Source: Myxococcales bacterium
GTDB taxonomy: Bacteria > Myxococcota_A > Polyangia > GCA-2747355
Reading direction: 5' to 3'
NCBI GenBank assembly: GCA_020431405.1
Contig: JAGQIK010000688.1
Coordinates: 1-34,752 of the forward strand
Length of the DNA stretch: 34,752 nucleotides
Shown: in pieces, positions 24,397 to 31,700 of the stretch
How positions within the stretch are numbered: position 1 is the first letter of the stretch
Layout: the number at the start of each line of letters is the position of its first letter
The notes under the pieces: model-generated
Databases searched by the model: none
Told to the model about the DNA's origin: nothing
Seen by the model: the letters and a program-made list of their open reading frames with translations, nothing else
Program-made: the position numbers and the translations under genes

Positions 24397-25623
24397 TCAG
24401 ATCGGACAGCCGGGCGGATCGCACTGCCCGGTGCGCGGCGTGGGCGTGGCGCCGACGGCGCACCACGGGATGCCGTAGGGCGCGCTGACGCCGCCGCCGA
24501 GCGGCGATTGCCCGGCGGGCAGCCAGAACGGGTGCTCGAGCGCGAACTCCCAGATCGGCGAGAAGCGCGACTTGCCTGGCGGCGCGACCACGGGCGGCAC
24601 GCCGTGCTGGCAGTTGTGCGTGCACTCGATGTAGTAGTGGCCGCCTGCCTGCAAGTTGCTGATCAGCTCCTTGGACGCGACCTCGAAGTTGAGCAGCGCG
24701 CAGCTGTCGGCGGGACCGCCCCACAGCACGAGCGTCGGCATCTTGTGCGCCGGCGGCGTGAGCGGGCGCAGCCACATGTTGACCAGCCCCTGCGAGCCGA
24801 CGCCGCCCGACAGCGAGATCACCGACGAGAGGTACTCGCCGCGCGCGCCCGCGAGCTGCGCGATGTACAGCGCGCCGGCGCTGACGCCCGTCGCGCTGAC
24901 GCACTCCTTGTTGACGGGTAGCTGCTTCGAGACGCAGGCGAGCATGTCGTCGAAGAACGTGAACTCTTCGTCGTAGCGCGCCTGCGGCGTGATGTTGAGA
25001 ATCGGCCAAGGCAGATCGACGAGCCCGAAGAGGCTTAGGTCGCCTTTGGCCTCGGGCAGCACAGCGATGAAGCGCTGCTGCTCGACCGCCGCCGCGAGGT
25101 CGCCCTCGTCGACGAACTTCTGCGCTTTGCCCTTGAGCCAGTGCCAGGCAAACATCACCGGCAGCGTCTCGCCGGGTTGGATCTTCGAGGGGAAGATCAG
25201 GATGAACTTCCGCGAGCCCCCGGCGGTGGTGATCGTGTTGGTGCCGCTCATCAGCTGCGGGCAGGTGCCGCCGCTGTACGCCTTGGGCGACGCGGCGAGC
25301 GTGACGTTGGCCGGCGGCGTGGTGCGGCAGGTGACGCCTTTGAGGTCGATGGCGGCGGCCGCGTCAGGCGCTGCGATGGCGTCGCCGACGGCGGTGTCTA
25401 CCGCGGCGCCGTCGGCGCTCGACGTCGACTGATCGGCGGCGGGCGTCGTGTCGGACCTGCCCGTGTCAGGGCGAGGCGTGCTGTTGTCAGGCGCAGCGCT
25501 GATGTCGGCGCCGGCCTCGGCGCCTGGCGCAGTGCTGTCCGTGGAGCTGCCGCTGTCGCCGCATGCAGCGGCCAGCAACGACACCACGAACGAAACGACG
25601 ATCAATCCCCGGCGAACGAACAT
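24397..25623 (-). CDS. Alpha/beta-hydrolase (esterase/PHB-depolymerase-like) lipoprotein
   Basis: A 408-residue protein from the ATG at 25623 behind GAGAGGGTGG. The lipobox is SLLAAAC (Cys21), and a long Asp/Ala/Pro/Thr/Ser linker runs to about residue 93. The catalytic domain follows: FILIFPSKI and PVMFAWHWLKG as early strands and oxyanion region, nucleophile Ser248 in ATGVSAGALY (GxSxG), likely acid Asp306 in LWGGPADSC, and His336 or His340 in ECTHNCQHGV. This layout fits the LpqC/feruloyl-esterase/polyhydroxybutyrate-depolymerase group of secreted esterases. Substrate is unknown; a surface-anchored polymer or ester hydrolase is likely. Extra cysteines (SCALL, ECTHNC, WCAV, QCDPPGC) may form disulfides. 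On the minus strand TGCTAGGTT at 25672-25680 is a candidate -10 element. Confidence 0.82.
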   Translation of the reverse strand: MFVRRGLIVVSFVVSLLAAACGDSGSSTDSTAPGAEAGADISAAPDNSTPRPDTGRSDTTPAADQSTSSADGAAVDTAVGDAIAAPDAAAAIDLKGVTCRTTPPANVTLAASPKAYSGGTCPQLMSGTNTITTAGGSRKFILIFPSKIQPGETLPVMFAWHWLKGKAQKFVDEGDLAAAVEQQRFIAVLPEAKGDLSLFGLVDLPWPILNITPQARYDEEFTFFDDMLACVSKQLPVNKECVSATGVSAGALYIAQLAGARGEYLSSVISLSGGVGSQGLVNMWLRPLTPPAHKMPTLVLWGGPADSCALLNFEVASKELISNLQAGGHYYIECTHNCQHGVPPVVAPPGKSRFSPIWEFALEHPFWLPAGQSPLGGGVSAPYGIPWCAVGATPTPRTGQCDPPGCPI

Positions 25624-25784
25624 CGAATACCACCCTCTCGCCAGACGCCTCCCTTGTCCGGCGAGGTGAGCAACCTAGCACAGTCGGCCCGCCGGCCGGT
25701 CGAAAAACGCGCCGCACAGCTGGATTATGTCATTGTGCTCTATTCGCGCTTTGATCCCGAGGGCTTGCGGATCAGAGAGTGACC

Positions 25785-26462
25785 CTATTTGCGCATTTTG
25801 GCGGCGTTGATGACGCGCGTGCCGGCGGGTGGCTTGAACTGGAAGCGCCAGGGGCGCAGCTTGGTGTTGGTCTCGAGGTTGGTGAAGAGGAAGTGGTTGC
25901 GCGCGTTGCGCTGCACGATCACCGACTCGGTGACGGCGTGGTCGCTGGGGCGCACGGCGAGCAGCAGGTAGAGATACTGGCCGGTGGGTTTGATCGGCAG
26001 CAGCTTGAGCGTGTAGTGGTCGGGGCCGCCGAGCACGTCCTTCTTGTCGCTGGCGTAGCTGATGCGGAACTCTTTGAGCAGGTTGCCCGAGCCGAGCAGG
26101 AAGGTCAGGCCGGTGCCGAGCGTCGCGGTGTTGAGCGGGTTTTTGAAGGCCTGCTTGCTGCGCGGCTCCCAGACCCACAGCGTCTTGCCGTTGGCGATGA
26201 AGGCCTTGCGCTCCGGCGAGACGTAGTTCCAGCGCATCATGCCGGGCTTCTTGACGTAGAGGTAGCCGTAGCTGGTTCGCTTGGAGCCGTAGAGCGTGTC
26301 GGTGTAGACCTGCTTGAACTTGCCCTTGAGGTCCTTGGTGCCGTTGTAGAAGGCCTGCATCTTGTTGACGACGTCGGCCACGGGCGGGGCGGCGGCGGCG
26401 GCTGCCCGAGTGCTGGCGATGGCGCACAAAGACAGCGCGGCGAGGGGGAGCATCTTTCGCAT
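25785..26462 (-). CDS. lolA: Outer-membrane lipoprotein carrier protein LolA
   Basis: A 225-residue periplasmic protein from the ATG at 26462, which has GGAGG six bases upstream; a longer start is less likely. The signal peptide (MRKMLPLAALSLCAIASTRA, then an Ala run) has an AxA cleavage site and no lipobox, as expected for a soluble carrier. The LolA fold is visible: VVNKMQAFYNGTKDLKGKF at the start, YGYLYVKKPGMMRWNY, FIANGKTLWVWEP and a closing FQFKPPAGTRVI. LolA takes lipoproteins from the LolCDE complex in the inner membrane to the outer membrane. That fits the many lipoprotein genes around it. No LolB or LolCDE is in the window, and non-enteric bacteria often lack LolB. It is divergent from the TerB-like gene. 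Confidence 0.93.
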   Translation of the reverse strand: MRKMLPLAALSLCAIASTRAAAAAAPPVADVVNKMQAFYNGTKDLKGKFKQVYTDTLYGSKRTSYGYLYVKKPGMMRWNYVSPERKAFIANGKTLWVWEPRSKQAFKNPLNTATLGTGLTFLLGSGNLLKEFRISYASDKKDVLGGPDHYTLKLLPIKPTGQYLYLLLAVRPSDHAVTESVIVQRNARNHFLFTNLETNTKLRPWRFQFKPPAGTRVINAAKMRK

Positions 26463-26493
26463 GGGAGCCTCCGAGAAAGCCAAGCGGCTGAGG

Positions 26494-26523
26494 AGCCTAG
26501 TACAGCGCGGTCGTGCGCCGCAA
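26494..26523 (-). promoter_or_regulatory. Candidate promoter of lolA
   Basis: TTGCGG and TAGGCT on the minus strand are 18 bases apart, giving a leader of about 25 bases with the GGAGG site. The -35 overlaps the left arm of an inverted repeat (26520-26527). Confidence 0.4.
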
Positions 26524-26552
26524 ACTCACTTGGATAAGACGCGCGAGTTTGC
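26520..26552. promoter_or_regulatory. Inverted repeat between divergent promoters, possible operator
   Basis: GCAAACTC (26520-26527) and GAGTTTGC (26545-26552) are perfect 8-base arms separated by 17 bases. They straddle the -35 regions of both the lolA and TerB-like promoters, a good place for a dimeric regulator. No regulator gene is adjacent. Confidence 0.4.
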
Positions 26553-26560
26553 GCTAGATT
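26530..26560 (+). promoter_or_regulatory. Candidate promoter of the TerB-YkgJ-desulfhydrase run
   Basis: TTGGAT (26530-26535) and TAGATT (26555-26560) are 19 bases apart (18 if CTAGAT is used). The ATG at 26568 would be almost at the transcript start, so the message looks leaderless; no ribosome site is seen. Confidence 0.4.
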
Positions 26561-26567
26561 TCACTCG

Positions 26568-27653
26568 ATGTCGGACCCACAACGATCTCTACAGGTTGGC
26601 AAGCAGCTGCAGCTCGTCATCGCGGCTGCCGACGATCTGCCGCGACACCTCGAGCCGATGCGCGCGCGGCGCGCGCGGCGCAGCACCAAGATCGCCGCTG
26701 GCGTTGGCGCCGCGACGTCGGCCGCCGTCGGCGGCGTGATGTGGATGGCCAACGTGGGCTTCTGGGCGGGCGTCGGCGCCGCGCTCGGCGCCGCGGCGCT
26801 GCCCATCGTCGTCACCGTCGGTGCGGGCGGGCTCGCGCTGGGCTACGGCCGCAGGCGCGCCAAGGACGACGCCTACGCGCGCGAGAAGGCGCAGGTCGAG
26901 CTCACGTTGGCGGTATTTCAGCGCATGGCCGAGGCCGACGGGCGCATCTCCGACGAGGAGCGCACCATGCTCAGCGCGGTGCTGTTGCGCTATCCGCTCG
27001 AGGACGCCGACCGCGAGCGCCTCGAACGCGAGGGCCCCGGCGCCGACGTGATCGCGAGCGCGGCGTCGCACGACGAAGCGCTGCGACGCCAGGTGGCGCG
27101 TGGCGCCTGGATGCTCGCCGAAGCCGACGGTGTCTCGCCCGAAGAGGAGACGCTCTTCGACACGCTGTGCGCCGAGCTCGTCCTCGCCGACGACGCGCGC
27201 GAGCTCAAGCGCGAGAGCCGCGAGCTGTCGGCGGCGCTCAACGATCTGGTGACGCAGATGTTTCGCACCTGCCAGCACGTGCTCGAGCCGCGGCTCGGCC
27301 AGGGGCCGGTCAACGAGTTTCTCGAGTCGCTAGCCAACATCGCCGCCACGCCGCCGGCGCGGCGCTCGCTGCGCAACTCGATGACGAGCGGCTTTTCTGC
27401 CGGCGGCGTCGCGCGCACGCTCGACCAGCACGGCGCGCCGCAGAAGCTCGTCGCGCAGGCCGCCAACGCCGTGCGCGCCACGGCAGCCGCCGACGCCGAC
27501 ATGCGCAAGGCCGGACGCACGCGCCTGCTCGAGCTCGCCGACAGCACGTCACGCGGGCGTGGCGAGGCCAAACGCGTCGCAGCCGACTTCGACGTGCTGT
27601 TCGACGAGGCGCTCGCCGCCAGCGCCACGTCGCCCGACGACGCCACGAGCTGA
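26568..27653 (+). CDS. TerB-like domain membrane protein
   Basis: A 361-residue protein. A short basic head (RARRARRSTK) is followed by two Gly/Ala-rich membrane segments (about 41-62 and 64-93) and then a TerB-like helical domain (about 108-210). That domain shows two acidic EADG motifs typical of TerB/DjlA-N folds: MAEADGRISDEER (120-132) and LAEADGVSPEEE. The C-terminal 150 residues are helical and unrecognised. TerB-like domains sit near membranes in stress and phage-defence-type systems and may bind metals, but no tellurite operon partner (TerC, TerD) is present. It heads a rightward run: the YkgJ gene begins 21 bases later. Function is open. Confidence 0.8.
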   Translation: MSDPQRSLQVGKQLQLVIAAADDLPRHLEPMRARRARRSTKIAAGVGAATSAAVGGVMWMANVGFWAGVGAALGAAALPIVVTVGAGGLALGYGRRRAKDDAYAREKAQVELTLAVFQRMAEADGRISDEERTMLSAVLLRYPLEDADRERLEREGPGADVIASAASHDEALRRQVARGAWMLAEADGVSPEEETLFDTLCAELVLADDARELKRESRELSAALNDLVTQMFRTCQHVLEPRLGQGPVNEFLESLANIAATPPARRSLRNSMTSGFSAGGVARTLDQHGAPQKLVAQAANAVRATAAADADMRKAGRTRLLELADSTSRGRGEAKRVAADFDVLFDEALAASATSPDDATS

Positions 27654-27674
27654 GCTGCAGGACCTGCGAACGTC

Positions 27675-28874
27675 GTGGCGCGCGGAGATCCGAAGCTGCC
27701 GAAGAACGCCCGTTTCAGCTGCCAGAGCTGCGGGCGCTGTTGCGAGGGTTGGACCGTGACGGTCGACGCCACCAAGGTCGAACGCCTGCGCCAGCACGAC
27801 TGGGGCGACGATCCGTTCGTGGCGCTGCGCGGCGAGGGCGACGAGTTTTCGATCAAGCTCGTCGACGGCAAGTGCTTCTTTCTCGACGCGGACAAGCGCT
27901 GTCGCATCCACAGCGAGCTCGGCTACGAAGAAAAGCCCGACGGCTGCAAGGCCTTCCCGCTGCGCATGGCGCGCGTGGGCGGCGAGATGCGCGCGCGGCT
28001 GAGCTTCTGGTGCCCGACCGTCAGCGACGACGAAGGCAAGCCCCTGCGCGATCAGATGCGCTGGGTGCGCGCCACGGCGAAAGCCGCCGGCGACGTGGAC
28101 CGCAAAGAAAAGCTCACCCTCGACGACGAGCTCGAGCTCACGCTGCGCGACGTCGAAGCGATCGAGGCGCCGCTGCTGACGCTGCTCGACGACGAGTCGG
28201 CCGCGCACGCCGATCGCCTCGCCGCCGCTGCCGCGCTGCTCGCCGAGCTCTCCAAGGCGCTCGAGGAGAAGGGCAAGAAGGCGCTGCGCGCCGAGCTCGA
28301 GCGACTCGCCAAAGATGGGCTCGCCGCGCTAGCCGAGCGCGGGCGCGCTGGCGGCCGCGCGGCGCGCGCTGGGCCCGTGCTGTCGCTCTTTCTCGGCGCG
28401 GACGGTGGGCGCGGCGCGCTGTCGCGCGTGGGGCGCTTCTTCGTGGTGCGCGGCTTCAACCTCGGCGTCAGCGCGTTGCGCTCGCGCGTGATGGGCGGCG
28501 CCAAGGCGAGCTGGCGTCAGATACGCGCCGTCAAGCTCGAGCAGAGCGAAAGCTCGGCAGCGCTGCTGACGCGCTATCTGACGAGCAAGGTGCGCTCGCG
28601 GCGCTACCTGATGGGCGAGGCTTCGGTGATCGGCGGCGTCAACCTGCTCGTCGCCGCCTACGCCGTGATCAACGTGCTGGCGCGGCTCAAAGCCGCCTCC
28701 GAAGGGCGCGCCGCGACGAGCGCCGCCGATGTCCGCGAGGCGGTGCAGGCCGCCGACTTGCTGGTGGTCGAGCACACGGCGCTCTATCGTGGACCGATGT
28801 TCACCGCGCTGGTGGAAACCGTGCTCGCTGATCCCACGCTGTGCGCCTCCGTGCTGGCGCGTCTGGAGAGCTGA
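27675..28874 (+). CDS. YkgJ/FliB-type CxxCxxCC cysteine-cluster protein
   Basis: A 399-residue protein with a GTG start at 27675; ribosome site weak. The N-terminus has the CxxCxxCC motif FSCQSCGRCCEGW (Cys16, Cys19, Cys22, Cys23), then KCFFLDADKRCRIH (Cys67, Cys76) and GCKAFPLR (Cys91). This family (PF03692) is thought to bind a metal or Fe-S cluster and includes flagellin lysine methylase FliB. The region 95-399 is long for the family: a helical, Ala/Glu/Leu-rich part, an Arg-rich part, and a possible membrane or amphipathic helix near 312-335 (VNLLVAAYAVINVLARL). No flagellar genes are near, so a FliB role is not supported. Its stop shares one base with the ATG of the next gene (TGATG), so the two are probably co-translated. 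Confidence 0.85.
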   Translation: MARGDPKLPKNARFSCQSCGRCCEGWTVTVDATKVERLRQHDWGDDPFVALRGEGDEFSIKLVDGKCFFLDADKRCRIHSELGYEEKPDGCKAFPLRMARVGGEMRARLSFWCPTVSDDEGKPLRDQMRWVRATAKAAGDVDRKEKLTLDDELELTLRDVEAIEAPLLTLLDDESAAHADRLAAAAALLAELSKALEEKGKKALRAELERLAKDGLAALAERGRAGGRAARAGPVLSLFLGADGGRGALSRVGRFFVVRGFNLGVSALRSRVMGGAKASWRQIRAVKLEQSESSAALLTRYLTSKVRSRRYLMGEASVIGGVNLLVAAYAVINVLARLKAASEGRAATSAADVREAVQAADLLVVEHTALYRGPMFTALVETVLADPTLCASVLARLES

Positions 28875-29863
28875 TGGTCGCCTACCCACCCTCGTTGGAT
28901 CTCGCCCGCCTCGACACGCCGCTGCAGCCGCTGGAGCGCCTCTCCGAGCAGCTCGGCATCGAGACGCTGGTCAAACGCGACGACATGACCGGCGTGCTGC
29001 TGTCGGGAAACAAAGTGCGCAAGCTCGAGTTCCTGCTCGCGGCGGCGGTGGACGCCGGCGCGCGCGGCGTCATCACGTGCGGCGGTCAGCAGAGCAACCA
29101 CGCGCGCGCCACGGCGCTGTCAGCGGCGCGACTCGGGCTCGGCTGCGAGCTGCTGCTGCGCTGCACCGATCCAGAGAGCCCGCCCACGCCGAGCGCCAAC
29201 ATCCTGCTCGACCGCGTGGCGGGCGCCAAGATCGAGTGGATCACCAAGGCGCAGTACGCCGAGCGTGACGCACTGATGGCCGAGCGCGCGGCGGCGCTCG
29301 AGCAGCAGACCGGCGGGCCATGGTACGTCGTGCCCGAGGGCGGCTCCAACGCGCTCGGCGCCTGGGGCTACGTGCGCTGTCTGCACGAGCTGCGCGCCGA
29401 GCTGGGCGACCAGCCGGCGACGATCGTCTGCGCTGTCGGCTCGGGCGGCACGGTGGCGGGGCTGGTGGCGGGCTGTCGCATCTACGACATGCCTTATCGC
29501 GTGGTGGGCTTCTGCGTCTGCGACGACCGGCCAACGTTTCAGCAGCGCATCGCCGCGATCCTCGACGAGATGGCCAGCGACTACGACGTCGACGTGGCCA
29601 CCGAGCCGGAGGGTATCGAGATCATCGACGCCTACGTCGGCGACGGCTACGCGCTCAGCCGCGACGAGGAGCTGGTCTCGATCATCGAGGTCGCACGCCT
29701 CGAGGGCATCGTCACCGACCCCGTCTACACCGGCAAAGCGCTCTATGGGCTGCGCCAGGAGATCGCCAAAGGCAAGCGCTTCGACGGCCCGCTGGTGTTT
29801 CTGCACACCGGCGGCATCTATGGCCTGCTCGCCAAAGCGCAACAGATCACGCCGCTGCTGTAG
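28874..29863 (+). CDS. D-cysteine desulfhydrase / ACC deaminase family PLP enzyme
   Basis: A 329-residue pyridoxal-phosphate enzyme of the usual family length. Lys47 in SGNKVRKLEFLL is the cofactor lysine. GGQQSNHARAT holds the conserved Ser-Asn-His group, AVGSGGTVAGL binds the phosphate, and FLHTGGIYGL ends the fold. His after QSN is typical of D-cysteine desulfhydrases, whereas classic ACC deaminases have Gln, so I favour D-cysteine desulfhydrase: D-cysteine to pyruvate, sulfide and ammonia. Family members with other substrates (L-cysteate, D-amino acids) cannot be excluded. The ATG at 28874 has GGAGAG just upstream and shares one base with the previous stop. Sulfide release next to a Cys-cluster protein is suggestive but unproven. 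Confidence 0.9.
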   Translation: MVAYPPSLDLARLDTPLQPLERLSEQLGIETLVKRDDMTGVLLSGNKVRKLEFLLAAAVDAGARGVITCGGQQSNHARATALSAARLGLGCELLLRCTDPESPPTPSANILLDRVAGAKIEWITKAQYAERDALMAERAAALEQQTGGPWYVVPEGGSNALGAWGYVRCLHELRAELGDQPATIVCAVGSGGTVAGLVAGCRIYDMPYRVVGFCVCDDRPTFQQRIAAILDEMASDYDVDVATEPEGIEIIDAYVGDGYALSRDEELVSIIEVARLEGIVTDPVYTGKALYGLRQEIAKGKRFDGPLVFLHTGGIYGLLAKAQQITPLL

Positions 29864-29875
29864 CGCAATGCGCTA
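29861..29875 (+). other. Small hairpin over the stop codon of the PLP gene
   Basis: TAGCGC-AAT-GCGCTA is a perfect 6-base stem starting at the stop codon. It overlaps a CGCTAGGCT -10-like element for the next gene, so it might limit read-through or mark the promoter. Weak evidence. Confidence 0.25.
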
Positions 29876-29880
29876 GGCTA

Positions 29881-30726
29881 GTGAGCGTGAAGCGCGCTGT
29901 GTCGCTACTGCTGCCACTCGTGATCGCCGCCGCGGGCTGCAGCGGTGGCGAGACCACGCCGGCGGGCGACAAGGGCGTCGACCAATTCGTCGAGCCCGAC
30001 ATCTCGCCGCCGCAAGACATCGGCGTGCCGTTCGACACGCGGCCGCGCGACGCGTCGGTGGACAGCACCGACGACGCGATCGCACCCGACACGGCGCCGC
30101 CCTGCACGGTCGGCACGCCCGACAACTGCAAGCAGTGCGGTGACAAGTGCCCGGGCCCGGTGGGCACGCAGCACACGCAGCGCGTCTGCCTCAGCCCCGA
30201 CTGCTCGATCCAGTGTCTCGGCGAGCACTACGACGTCAACGGCCAAGTGGTCGACGGCTGCGAGGCGATGGACGACCTGCCGATCCATGACTCGGAGCCG
30301 ACGTCGGCAGACATGGGCACGCACTCCGACTGCGCCGGCGTGCAGTCGACGATGGCGGTGATGCCATCCGACCAGCAGTTGCACATCACGGCGCCGACGC
30401 AGCGCGAAAACGGCCGCCCCGATTGGTTCAAGCTCAAGATCAACGACAACGCCGGCTGCTCGGTGGAGGCCAAGGTCGCCGTCAAGCTGACGGGGCTTCA
30501 CCCCAGCGCCACGTTTCGCGTCACGGCGCAGTACGTCTGCAACGACAACACGCGCCTCGGCCAGAGCGCGACGTCGGTTCAGGGCGGTCAGACGGCGTCG
30601 CTGACGCCTGACACGGGCTGCAGCTTCGGCGGCTTCGGCGACGACGGCGGCACGGTCTACATCAGCGTGACCAAGCTGCTCGGCCAACACAGCGCCGGCA
30701 ACTACACCGTCGAGGTAGAACCCTGA
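29881..30726 (+). CDS. Predicted lipoprotein with Cys-rich DGCE-type module
   Basis: A 281-residue protein from the GTG at 29881 (a GTG at 29887 is also possible). The signal peptide MSVKRAVSLLLPLVIAAAGC ends in Cys20. An Asp/Pro-rich linker follows (about 26-75). Residues about 76-125 form a Cys-rich module, DNCKQCGDKCPGP, RVCLSPDCSIQCLGEHYD and VDGCEAMDD, of a type common in myxobacterial surface proteins. The C-terminal 150 residues look like a beta-sandwich domain ending in AGNYTVEVEP, similar in style to pre-peptidase C-terminal or DVUA-type domains that respond to hydration of secreted proteins; this match is loose. No catalytic motif was seen. It follows the PLP gene by 17 bases and ends at a hairpin. 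Confidence 0.78.
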   Translation: MSVKRAVSLLLPLVIAAAGCSGGETTPAGDKGVDQFVEPDISPPQDIGVPFDTRPRDASVDSTDDAIAPDTAPPCTVGTPDNCKQCGDKCPGPVGTQHTQRVCLSPDCSIQCLGEHYDVNGQVVDGCEAMDDLPIHDSEPTSADMGTHSDCAGVQSTMAVMPSDQQLHITAPTQRENGRPDWFKLKINDNAGCSVEAKVAVKLTGLHPSATFRVTAQYVCNDNTRLGQSATSVQGGQTASLTPDTGCSFGGFGDDGGTVYISVTKLLGQHSAGNYTVEVEP

Positions 30727-30743
30727 GCGCGGCTTCGCCGCGC
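30727..30743 (+). terminator. Hairpin directly after the lipoprotein stop
   Basis: GCGCGGC and GCCGCGC pair perfectly over seven bases around TTC, starting on the base after the stop codon. No T-run follows; the heptamer array comes next. Likely transcript end between convergent genes. Confidence 0.5.
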
Positions 30744-30771
30744 GGCCTCGGGCCTCGGGCCTCGGGCCTCG
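30744..30771 (+). repeat. Four tandem GGCCTCG heptamers
   Basis: Same unit (in another phase) as at 14149-14179, again four copies and again between convergent genes. It sits just before the stop codon of the leftward membrane-protein gene. Confidence 0.9.
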
Positions 30772-30775
30772 GGGG

Positions 30776-31528
30776 CTAGGCTCGCTCGCTTCGCTCGCTT
30801 CGCAGTACGGTGGCTGCTTTGTGCACGAGGGGGGCGATTGCGAGGGTGCTGGCGAGCAACGCGACGCCGAGCATTAGCGGCAGGCCGTAGCGGTGGGCGT
30901 TGGTGACGTAGGGCTGCTGCAGCAGCTCGGCGACGAAGAGGCCCTGGGCGACGAAGGCGGCGACCAGCGGCAGCAACGCCGCCGTGCGCAGCAGCAGCAG
31001 GCCGAGCATCGAAAGCACGCCGAGCACGACGACGGTGGCTGCGACGCTCGGCGCGACCTGACGCCAACCGTAGACCAGGCCGAGCGCCACGCTCTGCGCG
31101 ACGATCAGCGCGCGCAGCTGCAGATCGAGGCGGCTCTCGAGCAGCTCGCTCCAGCGGTTGAGCCATCCGCCGGCGCGGCCTTCGAAGCGCTGGCGCATGG
31201 ACTTGCCCGCGAGCAGGCCCGCGAGCGCGAGCGGTCCGCCGACCTGCAGCCACAGCCACGGATACGACCAGGCGGCGTACCAGTCGGCGCCGCCCAGCCG
31301 GATCGCCGCCAGCGAGGCGCAAAAGCAGATCACGAAGTAGCGCGCCCAGAACATGCCGAGCGCGAGGCCCAGCACGCCGATGGGATACAGCAGCGTGGCG
31401 GCGGGATCGCGCCACAGCCCGCCGTGCATGGCGGAGTAGCCGTAGTAGCTGGCGGCCGCGCCGGCGAGCAGCACCGTCGCGAGGATGTGGCGAGCGAGGG
31501 GCAAGCGAGCACGAAGTGCGATGGGCAT
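30776..31528 (-). CDS. Integral membrane protein of unknown family
   Basis: A 250-residue protein from the ATG at 31528, without a clear ribosome site. About six or seven hydrophobic segments are seen, for example ILATVLLAGAAASYYGYSAM (near 14-33), LLYPIGVLGLALGMFWARYF (46-65), SYPWLWLQVGGPLALAGLLA, VAATVVVLGVLSMLGLLLL, and two more near the end. A charged loop (KSMRQRFEGRAGG) lies mid-protein. Conserved-looking aromatic pairs occur, but I do not recognise a transporter or enzyme motif. The last residues, RSERSERA, come from a CGCTCGCTT direct repeat next to the heptamer array, so the tail may be repeat-derived. The 172-bp divergent spacer (31529-31700) shows no strong promoter by eye. Confidence 0.75.
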   Translation of the reverse strand: MPIALRARLPLARHILATVLLAGAAASYYGYSAMHGGLWRDPAATLLYPIGVLGLALGMFWARYFVICFCASLAAIRLGGADWYAAWSYPWLWLQVGGPLALAGLLAGKSMRQRFEGRAGGWLNRWSELLESRLDLQLRALIVAQSVALGLVYGWRQVAPSVAATVVVLGVLSMLGLLLLRTAALLPLVAAFVAQGLFVAELLQQPYVTNAHRYGLPLMLGVALLASTLAIAPLVHKAATVLRSERSERA

Positions 31529-31700
31529 GTCTCTGTTGTAGCGGCATCAGTCCCCCAACGCACGCCACAGAACGTGGGCTACATCCCCCTACACTCTCGT
31601 TTTCAAGGCCCGAGCGCAGCGTAAGCGCGCGAGATCCGGCGCGCGCGTGATCGGCACCGCCCTTGCGATACTCATCGTGCCGCGCGGGATCGGGTGACGT

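Noticed and set aside
27675-28874. YkgJ-type protein as flagellin methylase FliB
   Set aside because: It shares only the cysteine cluster; no flagellar genes are in the window and the C-terminal part is unlike FliB.
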